A DNA stretch of 64,000 nt from Thaumarchaeota archaeon UBA223 (GTDB taxonomy: Archaea; Thermoproteota; Nitrososphaeria; Nitrososphaerales; UBA57), in assembly GCA_002495905.1 (NCBI GenBank), contig DAHJ01000035.1, forward strand, positions 3,840 to 67,839, given 5' to 3'. This document shows, one piece after another, positions 45,630 through 53,741 of the stretch (positions within the stretch are counted from its first letter, which is position 1; each line of letters opens with the position of its first letter). Under the pieces are notes generated by a model. That model saw only the letters and a program-made list of their open reading frames with translations. It searched no databases and was not told where the DNA came from. Position numbers and translations under genes: made by a program.

Positions 45630-46744
45630 TTATGAAAATAGCAATAGTACATTATGACATATCTATGCAAACTGGTGCACAAAGGTTAGTATTAGGAATG
45701 GGAAATTCATTAAAGAAACTTGGTCATGAAGTTGCTTATTTTACTGCTATCTATGATCAAGAAAAGGCTTTTGAAGAGTTTAGAAACGAAAATGTAATAG
45801 TAAGTAATGGAAAGCTAGATTATTTTGGAAGATTTAGAGCAATAACGGCATACAGAGAAAGTAAAGAAATGATGAAAACAGGAATAAATAAATTTAAGCC
45901 AGATTTGTATGTGTTTAGTTCAAATTATTATCTAGCAGACAATTATAAACCATCAATGATATATTGTCATCATCCAGAACAGTTATTGATTAGAAAGGGT
46001 GACTTTATCAGAAAACTACTACATTTTCCAATAGATAGAGCAGAGAATAAAGGATTCAAAGAAACAGACATAATATTATGTAATTCTGATTTTACAAAAA
46101 GTGCAATAAATGAGAAATTTAACAGAAATAGTACAATAATTTTTCCAGGAGTTGATGTAGATAAATTTACACGAAACGAGGTGGATGAAGAATACATTCT
46201 GACAGTAAACAGAATTGTTCCGAATAAGAACCTAATATTCGCAATAGAATTAATTGATAAGATGAAGAAAAGAGACAATAAAATAAAATTAATCATCGTA
46301 GGAGTAAAACAAGTTGGATTTGAATGGCATTTAGATGAATTAAATAATAAAATTAAAGAATTAGAATTAAGTGACAATATAGAAATTCATACAAATGTAA
46401 CTGATTCAGAATTAGTGAATTCATATAAGAATTGTAGTGTGTTTTTATATACGCCTAAAGAAGAACATTTTGGAATTGCTCCAATTGAAGCAATGGCATG
46501 TGGAAAACCTGTAATTGCATTCAATACAGGCGGGCCAAAAGAAACCATAATAAACGACATAACTGGATATTTGTTGGAAGAGGATTTAGATCAATGGGAA
46601 AATAAGATATTTTATCTGTTAAAGAATAATCAAAAAAGAATGGATATGAGTATAGCAGCGAGAAACAGAATAGTAGATGAATTTAGTTGGGATGCATTTA
46701 TGAGAAAAATCAAAGACAGTTTAGATAAGATAAAAGTTAATTAA
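45626..46744 (+). CDS. Glycosyltransferase family 4
   Basis: A 372-residue retaining glycosyltransferase, with N-terminal TGAQRLVLGMGNSLKKLGHEV and the donor-binding HFGIAPIEAMACGKPVIAF...GGPKE (two Glu seven apart, EX7E). The closest functional class is mannosyltransferases of Alg2/ALG11 type, judged only by the N-terminal pattern. Start at 45626 overlaps the preceding gene; an ATG at 45632 is equally possible. Convergent with the NeuA-LarA gene (4-nt overlap). Confidence 0.88.
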   Translation: MIMKIAIVHYDISMQTGAQRLVLGMGNSLKKLGHEVAYFTAIYDQEKAFEEFRNENVIVSNGKLDYFGRFRAITAYRESKEMMKTGINKFKPDLYVFSSNYYLADNYKPSMIYCHHPEQLLIRKGDFIRKLLHFPIDRAENKGFKETDIILCNSDFTKSAINEKFNRNSTIIFPGVDVDKFTRNEVDEEYILTVNRIVPNKNLIFAIELIDKMKKRDNKIKLIIVGVKQVGFEWHLDELNNKIKELELSDNIEIHTNVTDSELVNSYKNCSVFLYTPKEEHFGIAPIEAMACGKPVIAFNTGGPKETIINDITGYLLEEDLDQWENKIFYLLKNNQKRMDMSIAARNRIVDEFSWDAFMRKIKDSLDKIKVN

Positions 46745-48705
46745 ACCAAATTTGAATCAATTTGTAAAGAACTATTAGGAAATACTACTGCATTAGTATC
46801 TTTGTCATGTTGTTTTTGTAATTCATTAATGAGCGTATCCCAATTATTAAAAATTTTAACGTCTTCAGAGTAATGATCGTAAATGTAGTTCTGATTAATT
46901 GTAGGACAATAGAATATAAGATTTCGATCTTGAAGTGGGCCACCGAATGTTCCATGTTTGTCTCTGCGAACATGATGAATCATTCCTTTACCAACCAATC
47001 CATGTTCTCCGATTCCTTCAGACGCAGAGGTAATAACAACAATTGTACCACCTTTTCTTACAATTTCTTTATCAGAATCTCTAGAACCCCATACATTGAG
47101 TGAGTTTAATGCAAGTAGAAACCATGTATCTCGAGGAAAGGCATTAAAAATTCCAACATCCATGTTATATGGAACATTGGTAGAATAAACATCGACAGCT
47201 TTCTTTGACGCAGTATTGAATACATCAACAGGGTTTCCAGAATATATAGAAGCAGTATCGCCAAGAGAATTAGAAATAGTATTAACGATAAAATCCAATC
47301 CAGCCATACTTGCAGCTTCTTCTATATCTGCACGCCTACTATTATTCTCAACTTGTCCAATTTTACCTTGAAGAGACTTATTGACAGGTTTATGATTTGC
47401 GTCAATAGATTCGATTCCTGCAAGCCCAGGTAATACGATTTTTCCTCCGCCACTAAAACCCGCATATGGATGTGGCATTAGAGTTCCAATTCCAATTTTA
47501 AGATCTGCTTGAAGATATAATTTATCGATATATACAGGAGTGCCAGCAGATGTTTCTCCCAAATATTTATTGTTTTGATAAGCGCTATGACAATATATTT
47601 TATATTTAGAAACTATTTTTGTTCCTAATTTTTTACATAATTCAGCATGTGTTAAAGAACGATGAGTTCCTGTGCTTATAATGAAATAAATGTTTTCGTT
47701 AGACAAGCCAGAATTGTGAAGTTCTTCCAATATAAAAGGAATAATTCGAAATGCTTGAGTAGGTTTAGTTAAATCGTCGACTGCAATACAAACGGATTTC
47801 TTTTGTTTAGCAAGAACAGATAATTTTTCCGAATTAAGTGGATTAGAGATTGAATGAGAAATTTCTTGATCAGAAATTGATGCAGCATTATTCATTTGAG
47901 AAATATTAACATTCCAGGATTCAGGGAAAGTCAGATTCAATGATTCATTACCATACCAAGATTTCCAAGGTACCGAAATAGAATTAATTTTTTTTATATG
48001 AGACCAATCAAAATCTTGCATAAGTAATTCAGTAAACCTAAGGTCAAGATTTTCATCAATGTTTAATGAACGTTCAGGAGGCATAATATATGCATGACTC
48101 TTAGAACCTTTGAGAGATTTTGAATTAATGAGAATGTCGCGTTTAGTAGCATAAATTGCTCCATTTCGAATATATACAGGAGGAAGAGCCTGTCGTGGCA
48201 TATTTTCTACAGTTTCATCAGCATAATCCACTAATTCGTCATTAACAATTTTTTTCATTCGATAAGGATGTATAGCTCCAACATCGACAACACTAATAAC
48301 TGAATCATAATCAGATTCAAACAATTTGTTTACAGAATAATCTATGTCTTCAAACGTACGTAAAGGAGTTGTTGGTTGAAGCATCACTACAGCGTCATAA
48401 GTAGTATTTTCTTGTTTTTCAAGTTCCAATACTGCATGAGTAAGAACATCAATAGCAAGTGAATCGTCTTTTGCCAATGAGTCAGGACGAATAAATGGAA
48501 CAGATGCACCATACGATTTAGAAATACGAATAATTTCATCATCTTCTGAAGATACAATAAGATTAGACAAGGTTTTTGATTTTAACGCTTCAACAATTGT
48601 ATAAGAAATAAGAGGTCGATCCAGAATAGATTTAATATTCTTTCGAGGGATGGTTTTCGAACCTCCTCTAGCAGGAATAATGCCAAGAATATGTTTATCT
48701 GTCAT
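46741..48705 (-). CDS. Fusion: CMP-nonulosonate synthetase (NeuA-like) + LarA-type nickel-pincer racemase
   Basis: Two complete enzymes in one 654-residue frame. Residues 1-232 are a CMP-sialic/legionaminic-type cytidylyltransferase: IIPARGGSKTIPRKNI, LQPTTPLRT and YIRNGAIYATKRD. From about 250 a full LarA (DUF2088) domain begins (YGNESLNLTFPESWNVN), with VDDLTKPT (309-316) and GTHR. The four residues used by lactate racemase are present: H348, H412, K422 (GGGK) and H438, with H-K and K-H gaps of 10 and 16, the same as in the lactobacillar enzyme. The substrate of the second half is unknown. It is 3 nt after neuB, whose product the first half would activate. Confidence 0.85.
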   Translation of the reverse strand: MTDKHILGIIPARGGSKTIPRKNIKSILDRPLISYTIVEALKSKTLSNLIVSSEDDEIIRISKSYGASVPFIRPDSLAKDDSLAIDVLTHAVLELEKQENTTYDAVVMLQPTTPLRTFEDIDYSVNKLFESDYDSVISVVDVGAIHPYRMKKIVNDELVDYADETVENMPRQALPPVYIRNGAIYATKRDILINSKSLKGSKSHAYIMPPERSLNIDENLDLRFTELLMQDFDWSHIKKINSISVPWKSWYGNESLNLTFPESWNVNISQMNNAASISDQEISHSISNPLNSEKLSVLAKQKKSVCIAVDDLTKPTQAFRIIPFILEELHNSGLSNENIYFIISTGTHRSLTHAELCKKLGTKIVSKYKIYCHSAYQNNKYLGETSAGTPVYIDKLYLQADLKIGIGTLMPHPYAGFSGGGKIVLPGLAGIESIDANHKPVNKSLQGKIGQVENNSRRADIEEAASMAGLDFIVNTISNSLGDTASIYSGNPVDVFNTASKKAVDVYSTNVPYNMDVGIFNAFPRDTWFLLALNSLNVWGSRDSDKEIVRKGGTIVVITSASEGIGEHGLVGKGMIHHVRRDKHGTFGGPLQDRNLIFYCPTINQNYIYDHYSEDVKIFNNWDTLINELQKQHDKDTNAVVFPNSSLQIDSNLV

Positions 48706-48708
48706 GAA

Positions 48709-49650
48709 TTAACTTCCTTCCCAATTGTATATAGTTTTTCCATTAATTTTAGAAGCAAATCTCCCACGATAATAATCACGATTAAGTAATTCTTCTTCAC
48801 TTAATGAATGAGTTTTTGAACCTAACATATCATTATAATTTGGAATATTTTCTACGAGTTTAAACAATTCGTCATGATTAAATTTTGAATAGTCAACAAG
48901 ATGTTTCAATTGTTCTGGATTAATAGATACAGGACCATCTTTTGTCTGTGAAGAATCAAGTATAGTAAAATGACGTTCAATTACATCTGCGCCTTTCCAT
49001 AATGCTACTATATCAGGATCAATTCCGTGTTTAATAGGAGACGTATGATCACTAAACCCAACATAATCTGTAAACTTACGAAGATAATCTAGTCGATTAA
49101 GATTTAGTTTGTCTACAGGAGTTGGGTAAATTGTAACGCAATGTAAGAATGAGAAGTTTTGATTGCGAAGAATGTCAGCAGTATTTTCTATTTCTGAATC
49201 ATGAGTAGCACCGGTTGAAACATAGATATGATTAAATTTATTTTTAAGGTCGGTAATTAAAGGAAAACTTGCACAATCATAACTTGCAATTTTGATTTCT
49301 TTAAAACCGAGTTCAATAATAGAATCAAGTCGACTACGATTAAATACAGTAGTAAGAGGAATAACGCCTGCAGCTGAACATTCATCTATAAACATAGAAT
49401 GTACGTCAAATCCAAGTTCTAATTTACTTAATCTTTCAAATTCAAATGAATAAGGTCTTTTAATTGATTTTACAATACCATTAGAAGTAATTCCGTTTTC
49501 AAATCGCTCTCGAAAAGTCAGATCTTCTGAAAAGATTGTTTGTATTTTAACATGTGATGCGCCAGAATTAGCTGCGCTCCAAATCATATCCTTTAGAATA
49601 TTTACATCGCCGTTATGATTTTGACAAAGTTCAGCAATTATTTTTGTCAA
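48709..49650 (-). CDS. neuB: NeuB-family nonulosonic acid synthase
   Basis: PEP-dependent synthase condensing PEP with an aminohexose to a nine-carbon acid (sialic, legionaminic or pseudaminic). TIM-barrel landmarks: IIAELCQNHNGD, HVKIQTI, KIASYDC, FLHCVTIYPTP, VGFSDHT and ERHFTI. Only 313 residues: after the short NRDYYRGRFASKI the usual C-terminal SAF/antifreeze-like domain is missing. TTG start. Cotranscribed with the NeuA-LarA fusion. Which sugar it uses cannot be told from sequence. Confidence 0.88.
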   Translation of the reverse strand: MTKIIAELCQNHNGDVNILKDMIWSAANSGASHVKIQTIFSEDLTFRERFENGITSNGIVKSIKRPYSFEFERLSKLELGFDVHSMFIDECSAAGVIPLTTVFNRSRLDSIIELGFKEIKIASYDCASFPLITDLKNKFNHIYVSTGATHDSEIENTADILRNQNFSFLHCVTIYPTPVDKLNLNRLDYLRKFTDYVGFSDHTSPIKHGIDPDIVALWKGADVIERHFTILDSSQTKDGPVSINPEQLKHLVDYSKFNHDELFKLVENIPNYNDMLGSKTHSLSEEELLNRDYYRGRFASKINGKTIYNWEGS

Positions 49651-49671
49651 TATAATTTAAAATTGAATTGC

Positions 49672-49681
49672 TAAAATATAA
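49672..49681. promoter_or_regulatory. Shared AT box between neuB and the TIM-barrel isomerase
   Basis: TAAAATATAA-type sequence lying about 26 bp from both divergent starts (49650 minus, 49703 plus), so a single TATA region can serve the two genes. Confidence 0.4.
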
Positions 49682-49702
49682 GCCTGTTATTAATAATAAT
49701 GT

Positions 49703-50590
49703 ATGATAGGTGCATCTACGTCATATTATGGATATCATGGAGAATCGATTGAGAACAAAGTAAAGAAATTAATCGATATATTTGTAAAATGTGAGATGAA
49801 GCCTTATATTCAAATCGGAGCAGGAAAAAATAATATCGAATATAATGAATTAGTAAATATATTAAACGATTATAGAGATAAAAATGAAGTAATTTATACT
49901 ATACATCAGAGTATTTGGTTACCTTCGGATGATTTTTACATAAATATTGCGAGTTCAGACGAACAAATTAGAGAAAAGAGTATTAATTGTATAGAAAAGA
50001 ATATTGAATTTGCAAGAGATATTGGAGTGAAGAATATATCATTTCATGGAGGTTATGCAACAAACACCTTATCACAAAAACAGGAATTTGCTCCATTAGA
50101 TTCACAAGATAGCATCAGTTATGAAGAAGCATATAATAATTCGATCGACTCACTGAATAGATTAATTGAAATAGCAAATGGAGATGTTAAATTAAGTATA
50201 GAAAATTTTAATTTTCGGCCTGAAAGAAGATATTTATTTTCAAGAGTTGAAGATTTTGACAGAATACCTGATAAAATAGGCGTAATTATGAATATTGGAC
50301 ATCTATACTATACTAAGATGAGATTAAAACAAGAAGATTATATTACAAAAATGATTGATGCATTGACAGATAAAGTAAATGAGATACACATTAACGACAA
50401 TGATGGTTCTGAAGATTTACATAAACTTGTAGGTAAAGGAGATATTCCAATAAGAGAGATATTAAAACTAATTAAAGAAAAGAGAGATTTACCACATTTA
50501 ATTATTGAAGCACATAAACAAAGACATAGTTATTCAGATGATGACCTTATAAATAACATATTAGAATTGAGAGAAATAGCTAGAAACTAA
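49703..50590 (+). CDS. TIM-barrel sugar isomerase/epimerase (AP-endonuclease-2 family)
   Basis: A 295-residue xylose-isomerase-like barrel. Metal ligand candidates: VIYTIHQS, ISFHGGYA, LSIENFN, MNIGHLYY, EIHINDNDG and LIIEAHKQ, in the order seen in hexose/tetrulose epimerases and endonuclease IV relatives. In this position, between nonulosonate synthesis genes and a sugar dehydrogenase, a sugar isomerisation is more likely than DNA repair. ATG start, leaderless. Convergent with the CBS-dehydrogenase gene. Confidence 0.78.
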   Translation: MIGASTSYYGYHGESIENKVKKLIDIFVKCEMKPYIQIGAGKNNIEYNELVNILNDYRDKNEVIYTIHQSIWLPSDDFYINIASSDEQIREKSINCIEKNIEFARDIGVKNISFHGGYATNTLSQKQEFAPLDSQDSISYEEAYNNSIDSLNRLIEIANGDVKLSIENFNFRPERRYLFSRVEDFDRIPDKIGVIMNIGHLYYTKMRLKQEDYITKMIDALTDKVNEIHINDNDGSEDLHKLVGKGDIPIREILKLIKEKRDLPHLIIEAHKQRHSYSDDDLINNILELREIARN

Positions 50591-52269
50591 ATTGTTTGAT
50601 ATTCTATGTGATCGATTTTTTCAATCATTTCACGTCCAAATAGACTCCATCCATCAAAGAACATACAGGGTTGATTGGTTGTTGAGAGTAAAGAATAAAC
50701 ATCTAATTTAGAATAAGAATCATGATTATTCATAATTAATACACAATCAGCATTTTTGAATCCATCTTCAATACTTACAGATTGAACATTAAAGGAATTA
50801 ATTTGTGTTGTAGAAACTACAGGATCATAGCCAAATATATTATTTGAAACATTAGATAATTTATTAGTGACATCAAGCGTAGCAGATTGACGCGTATCCG
50901 AGGTTTCTGGATTTCCTTTGAATGCAAATCCCATAACAAAGATTTTCAATTTAGAAACATCCTTATTTTGTGATTTACTGAAACGTTCAATTTTTGTAAC
51001 GATGTGGTCCGACATACTTTCGTTAACAAGTCGAGCAAGTTCTGTAAGTTTTGGAACATAGCCGGTATTTTTTGAACTAGAAATCAATATATGAGGATCT
51101 TTTTTAAGACATATTCCACCGACGCCAGGACTTGGTTTTGGTATGTTATTCCTAGGATATCCTTCATTAGCAGCTTGAATTAATTTGGATGTATCTATAC
51201 CGTAATTATCAGCAAGAAGTGCAATTTGATTAGAATAAGCAAATATCATATCGCGAAATGTATTATCCATGAGTTTAATCAACTCTGCTTCTTCAAGAGA
51301 GTCGACGTTAATGATAGTGGGAGTTAATTTATTAAATAAACCATTAGTAAGTTGAGAACTAGTAAGGTTAAACCCTGCAATAATCTGAGGTAATTCACGA
51401 ATTTCTTTTAATGCTTTACCAGCAAGAGTTCGTTCAGGTGCAGAAGCGACATAAAAATCACTATTAGAATCAAGTCCAGAAGATTTCTCAAGAATTGGGA
51501 TAATATTATTTCGAGTAGTTCCAATCGGGACAGTAGATCTTACAATAACTAGATTATTTTTAGATAAATTATTTGCTACATATTCAGTGGCAGAATTAAG
51601 ATAGTCAAGAATTGGCTCATTATTATCATCAATTGGAGTTTGAACACATAAAATGTATACATCAGAAGGAGATTTAGAAGAAGTAGTTTGGATTTTTAGA
51701 TTCTTTCCAACATGGAATTTTAGAAGAGAATCTAAACCAATTTCATGTATATGAGGAGTTCCTTGATTTAATTTTTTGACGATTTCTTCATTAGAATCTA
51801 CGCCGGTTACATTGAAGCCAACTTCTGCAAGAGATACGGCAAGAGTTAAGCCAACATATCCAAGACCAATAACCGCAATTGAAGGTGTATTTTTTTGAAC
51901 CAATTGTGATTTGTTTATAATATTAACAACTTGGTTATTCTCGTTCACAATCAATATATTATGTTCTATTGTTTTCAGTTTGTCATGATGGAGCGATAAT
52001 ATATTTGTTTTATTGTTAGAATCTGATTCACTAATAGTAAAAGGAGATTTATTCATAATTACAGCAACTGTTTCGTTTAGATTATGATTTTCAAGTAATG
52101 CACGTCTGATATCGCCATCAGTAACTATACCAAGTAAAGAAGTAGAATCATCCACAATCAAAGCAATACCAGAAGGTAGATTATTATGAGGTGCTTGATT
52201 AATTATTTCAAGTACGTCCTTAATTTCAGTCTGAGGAGAAACGAGAATCTCCTTAAATGTCTTTGTCAT
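50587..52269 (-). CDS. Nucleotide-sugar 6-dehydrogenase with N-terminal CBS pair
   Basis: A 560-residue fusion. Residues about 10-125 form two CBS motifs (GIALIVDDSTSLLGIVTDGDI... and NILIVNENNQVVNIINKSQL), a fold that usually binds adenylates. Residues 130-560 are a UDP-sugar dehydrogenase of the WecC/ManNAc type: IGLGYVGLTLAVSLAEVGF, PERTLAGKALKEI, and the catalytic Cys in GVGGICLKKDPHIL; a C-terminal domain starts FVMGFAFKGNPETSDTRQS. It oxidises the C6 hydroxyl of a UDP-hexose to the acid. Sits 17 nt after the CDP-glycerol-transferase-like gene. Confidence 0.87.
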   Translation of the reverse strand: MTKTFKEILVSPQTEIKDVLEIINQAPHNNLPSGIALIVDDSTSLLGIVTDGDIRRALLENHNLNETVAVIMNKSPFTISESDSNNKTNILSLHHDKLKTIEHNILIVNENNQVVNIINKSQLVQKNTPSIAVIGLGYVGLTLAVSLAEVGFNVTGVDSNEEIVKKLNQGTPHIHEIGLDSLLKFHVGKNLKIQTTSSKSPSDVYILCVQTPIDDNNEPILDYLNSATEYVANNLSKNNLVIVRSTVPIGTTRNNIIPILEKSSGLDSNSDFYVASAPERTLAGKALKEIRELPQIIAGFNLTSSQLTNGLFNKLTPTIINVDSLEEAELIKLMDNTFRDMIFAYSNQIALLADNYGIDTSKLIQAANEGYPRNNIPKPSPGVGGICLKKDPHILISSSKNTGYVPKLTELARLVNESMSDHIVTKIERFSKSQNKDVSKLKIFVMGFAFKGNPETSDTRQSATLDVTNKLSNVSNNIFGYDPVVSTTQINSFNVQSVSIEDGFKNADCVLIMNNHDSYSKLDVYSLLSTTNQPCMFFDGWSLFGREMIEKIDHIEYQTI

Positions 52270-52286
52270 ATCATTTCACAACCAGT

Positions 52287-53678
52287 TTAAACTGAATATT
52301 CTTTAGTAAAATCTATTATATATCTTAACAGGCGATCGGAAGATTTTCCATCTCTAAAAGAGCATTGATTATCAACAATTAGGTTACGTCCGTCAGAGTC
52401 AAGAGTAGGGTCATTAAGGTAACGATTAATTAATTTATTTAGTTCGGTTTCTGAATTAGCAATTTTTACGCCATTAGATTTTACAATATCTATGTAATGG
52501 GAATATTGAAAATGTCGTTTAACTGAACGATTAAAATCAGGCTTAAGATTAGCGTCAAATCCAATATTTACTACAGGCGTATCAAATAAACAAGATTCTA
52601 TAGTAATAGTAGAGGCAACATTAATCATAACGTCGGCATGATGAAGTGTGTTAGATAAAATAGAATAATCAGTAAAATCAGATTTCCAGACATATCCCGA
52701 ATCTTTGAATTCTTTTGATTCTTTTCCAGGTGTCTGAATAATAACGTCAGGTTTATCAAATAAATCCTTGAAATCAGATAAACTACGACGTGGATGAACA
52801 CGCAAAAGTAATTGGCAAGGGTAATCAAATTCATTATTCTGAATCATATCGTATATCATTTTAACGATAAATGGTTCAGAATCAGAGAGTTGAGCAGTAC
52901 CAGTAGCATATAGTAAAATCTTCTTATTTTCTTGGCCATTCAAATTTTGAAGAAATTTTTTACGATCAACAAGTAAAGAACTATTAGAATGAATATCGAA
53001 TTGTGGAACACCTGTAATTAAAACACAGTCATCTGAATAATCAAGAAAATTAGTTGCTTCATTTTTCATAATATTATTCCAAACAAGTAATTTATTCAAT
53101 TTAATTGGAACTTCCCATTTAGAAGTAAGATTATCCCAACTTGGAACATAACCAAGAATTGGAAGTTTAGATTTATGAGCATATCTCAGAATAGGATATG
53201 TATAAAATGAAAATGGATAAGTAACGAAAACGAAATCAGGTCGATGTTCATTAAACAAATCTTCATATTCAGAATTATTAAAAAGTGTAGAATCAAACCA
53301 TTCAAGAATATTTTTTACAGCATTACTTTTTGCAAAAAGTCGACCTGCTGATTTACGAATTAAAGAAAGAAACGGATGAGAATCATCTAGTTCAGAAATC
53401 TTGATCTTAAGGGTTTCAGAATGAGGCTTAGAAGTATCAGCAAAAACATAATTTCTTAATAAACCAATGGCAATTTCAGATTTTGATCGAGGAATTTTTT
53501 TAAGAGTTTTAATTTCTACGTTTGGGTTATTGGATTCAATCATATTAGGTTCACAAAGAAGAATGATTTTTAATCCTGAATTAGTAAGAATTTCAAGATT
53601 CTTTTCATTAATAATTGATTTCCATCCAATTCCATATGGAAGAACAATTAACAAAGTTTTATCATTATTGGCTGTCAT
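52287..53678 (-). CDS. CDP-glycerol glycerophosphotransferase-like / surface polysaccharide transferase
   Basis: A 463-residue GT-B-like protein. The middle part LPILGYVPSWDNLTSKWEVP, then LLYATGTAQLSD and LLRVHPRRSL, and the C-terminal HADVMINVASTITIESCLFDTPVVNIGFD (quoted as short parts ADVMINVASTITIES and DTPVVNIGFD) resemble the family of CDP-glycerol:poly(glycerophosphate) transferases and related capsule enzymes. No signal peptide or membrane helix is clear. The donor is unknown. First gene of the minus-strand pair with the CBS-dehydrogenase. Confidence 0.65.
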   Translation of the reverse strand: MTANNDKTLLIVLPYGIGWKSIINEKNLEILTNSGLKIILLCEPNMIESNNPNVEIKTLKKIPRSKSEIAIGLLRNYVFADTSKPHSETLKIKISELDDSHPFLSLIRKSAGRLFAKSNAVKNILEWFDSTLFNNSEYEDLFNEHRPDFVFVTYPFSFYTYPILRYAHKSKLPILGYVPSWDNLTSKWEVPIKLNKLLVWNNIMKNEATNFLDYSDDCVLITGVPQFDIHSNSSLLVDRKKFLQNLNGQENKKILLYATGTAQLSDSEPFIVKMIYDMIQNNEFDYPCQLLLRVHPRRSLSDFKDLFDKPDVIIQTPGKESKEFKDSGYVWKSDFTDYSILSNTLHHADVMINVASTITIESCLFDTPVVNIGFDANLKPDFNRSVKRHFQYSHYIDIVKSNGVKIANSETELNKLINRYLNDPTLDSDGRNLIVDNQCSFRDGKSSDRLLRYIIDFTKEYSV

Positions 53679-53741
53679 TTCTCTTTTAAACTGGTGTATG
53701 ATGGTAAGAAACTTAATTAAAATGTTTCCACAATATTAATC

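Noticed and set aside
52283..52294. Palindrome CAGTTTAAACTG
   Set aside because: Perfect but overlaps the stop codon of the 52287-53678 gene and centres on TTTAAA, common in this AT-rich DNA; a similar CAGTTTAAAAG near 53687 is not palindromic. No evidence for a shared operator.
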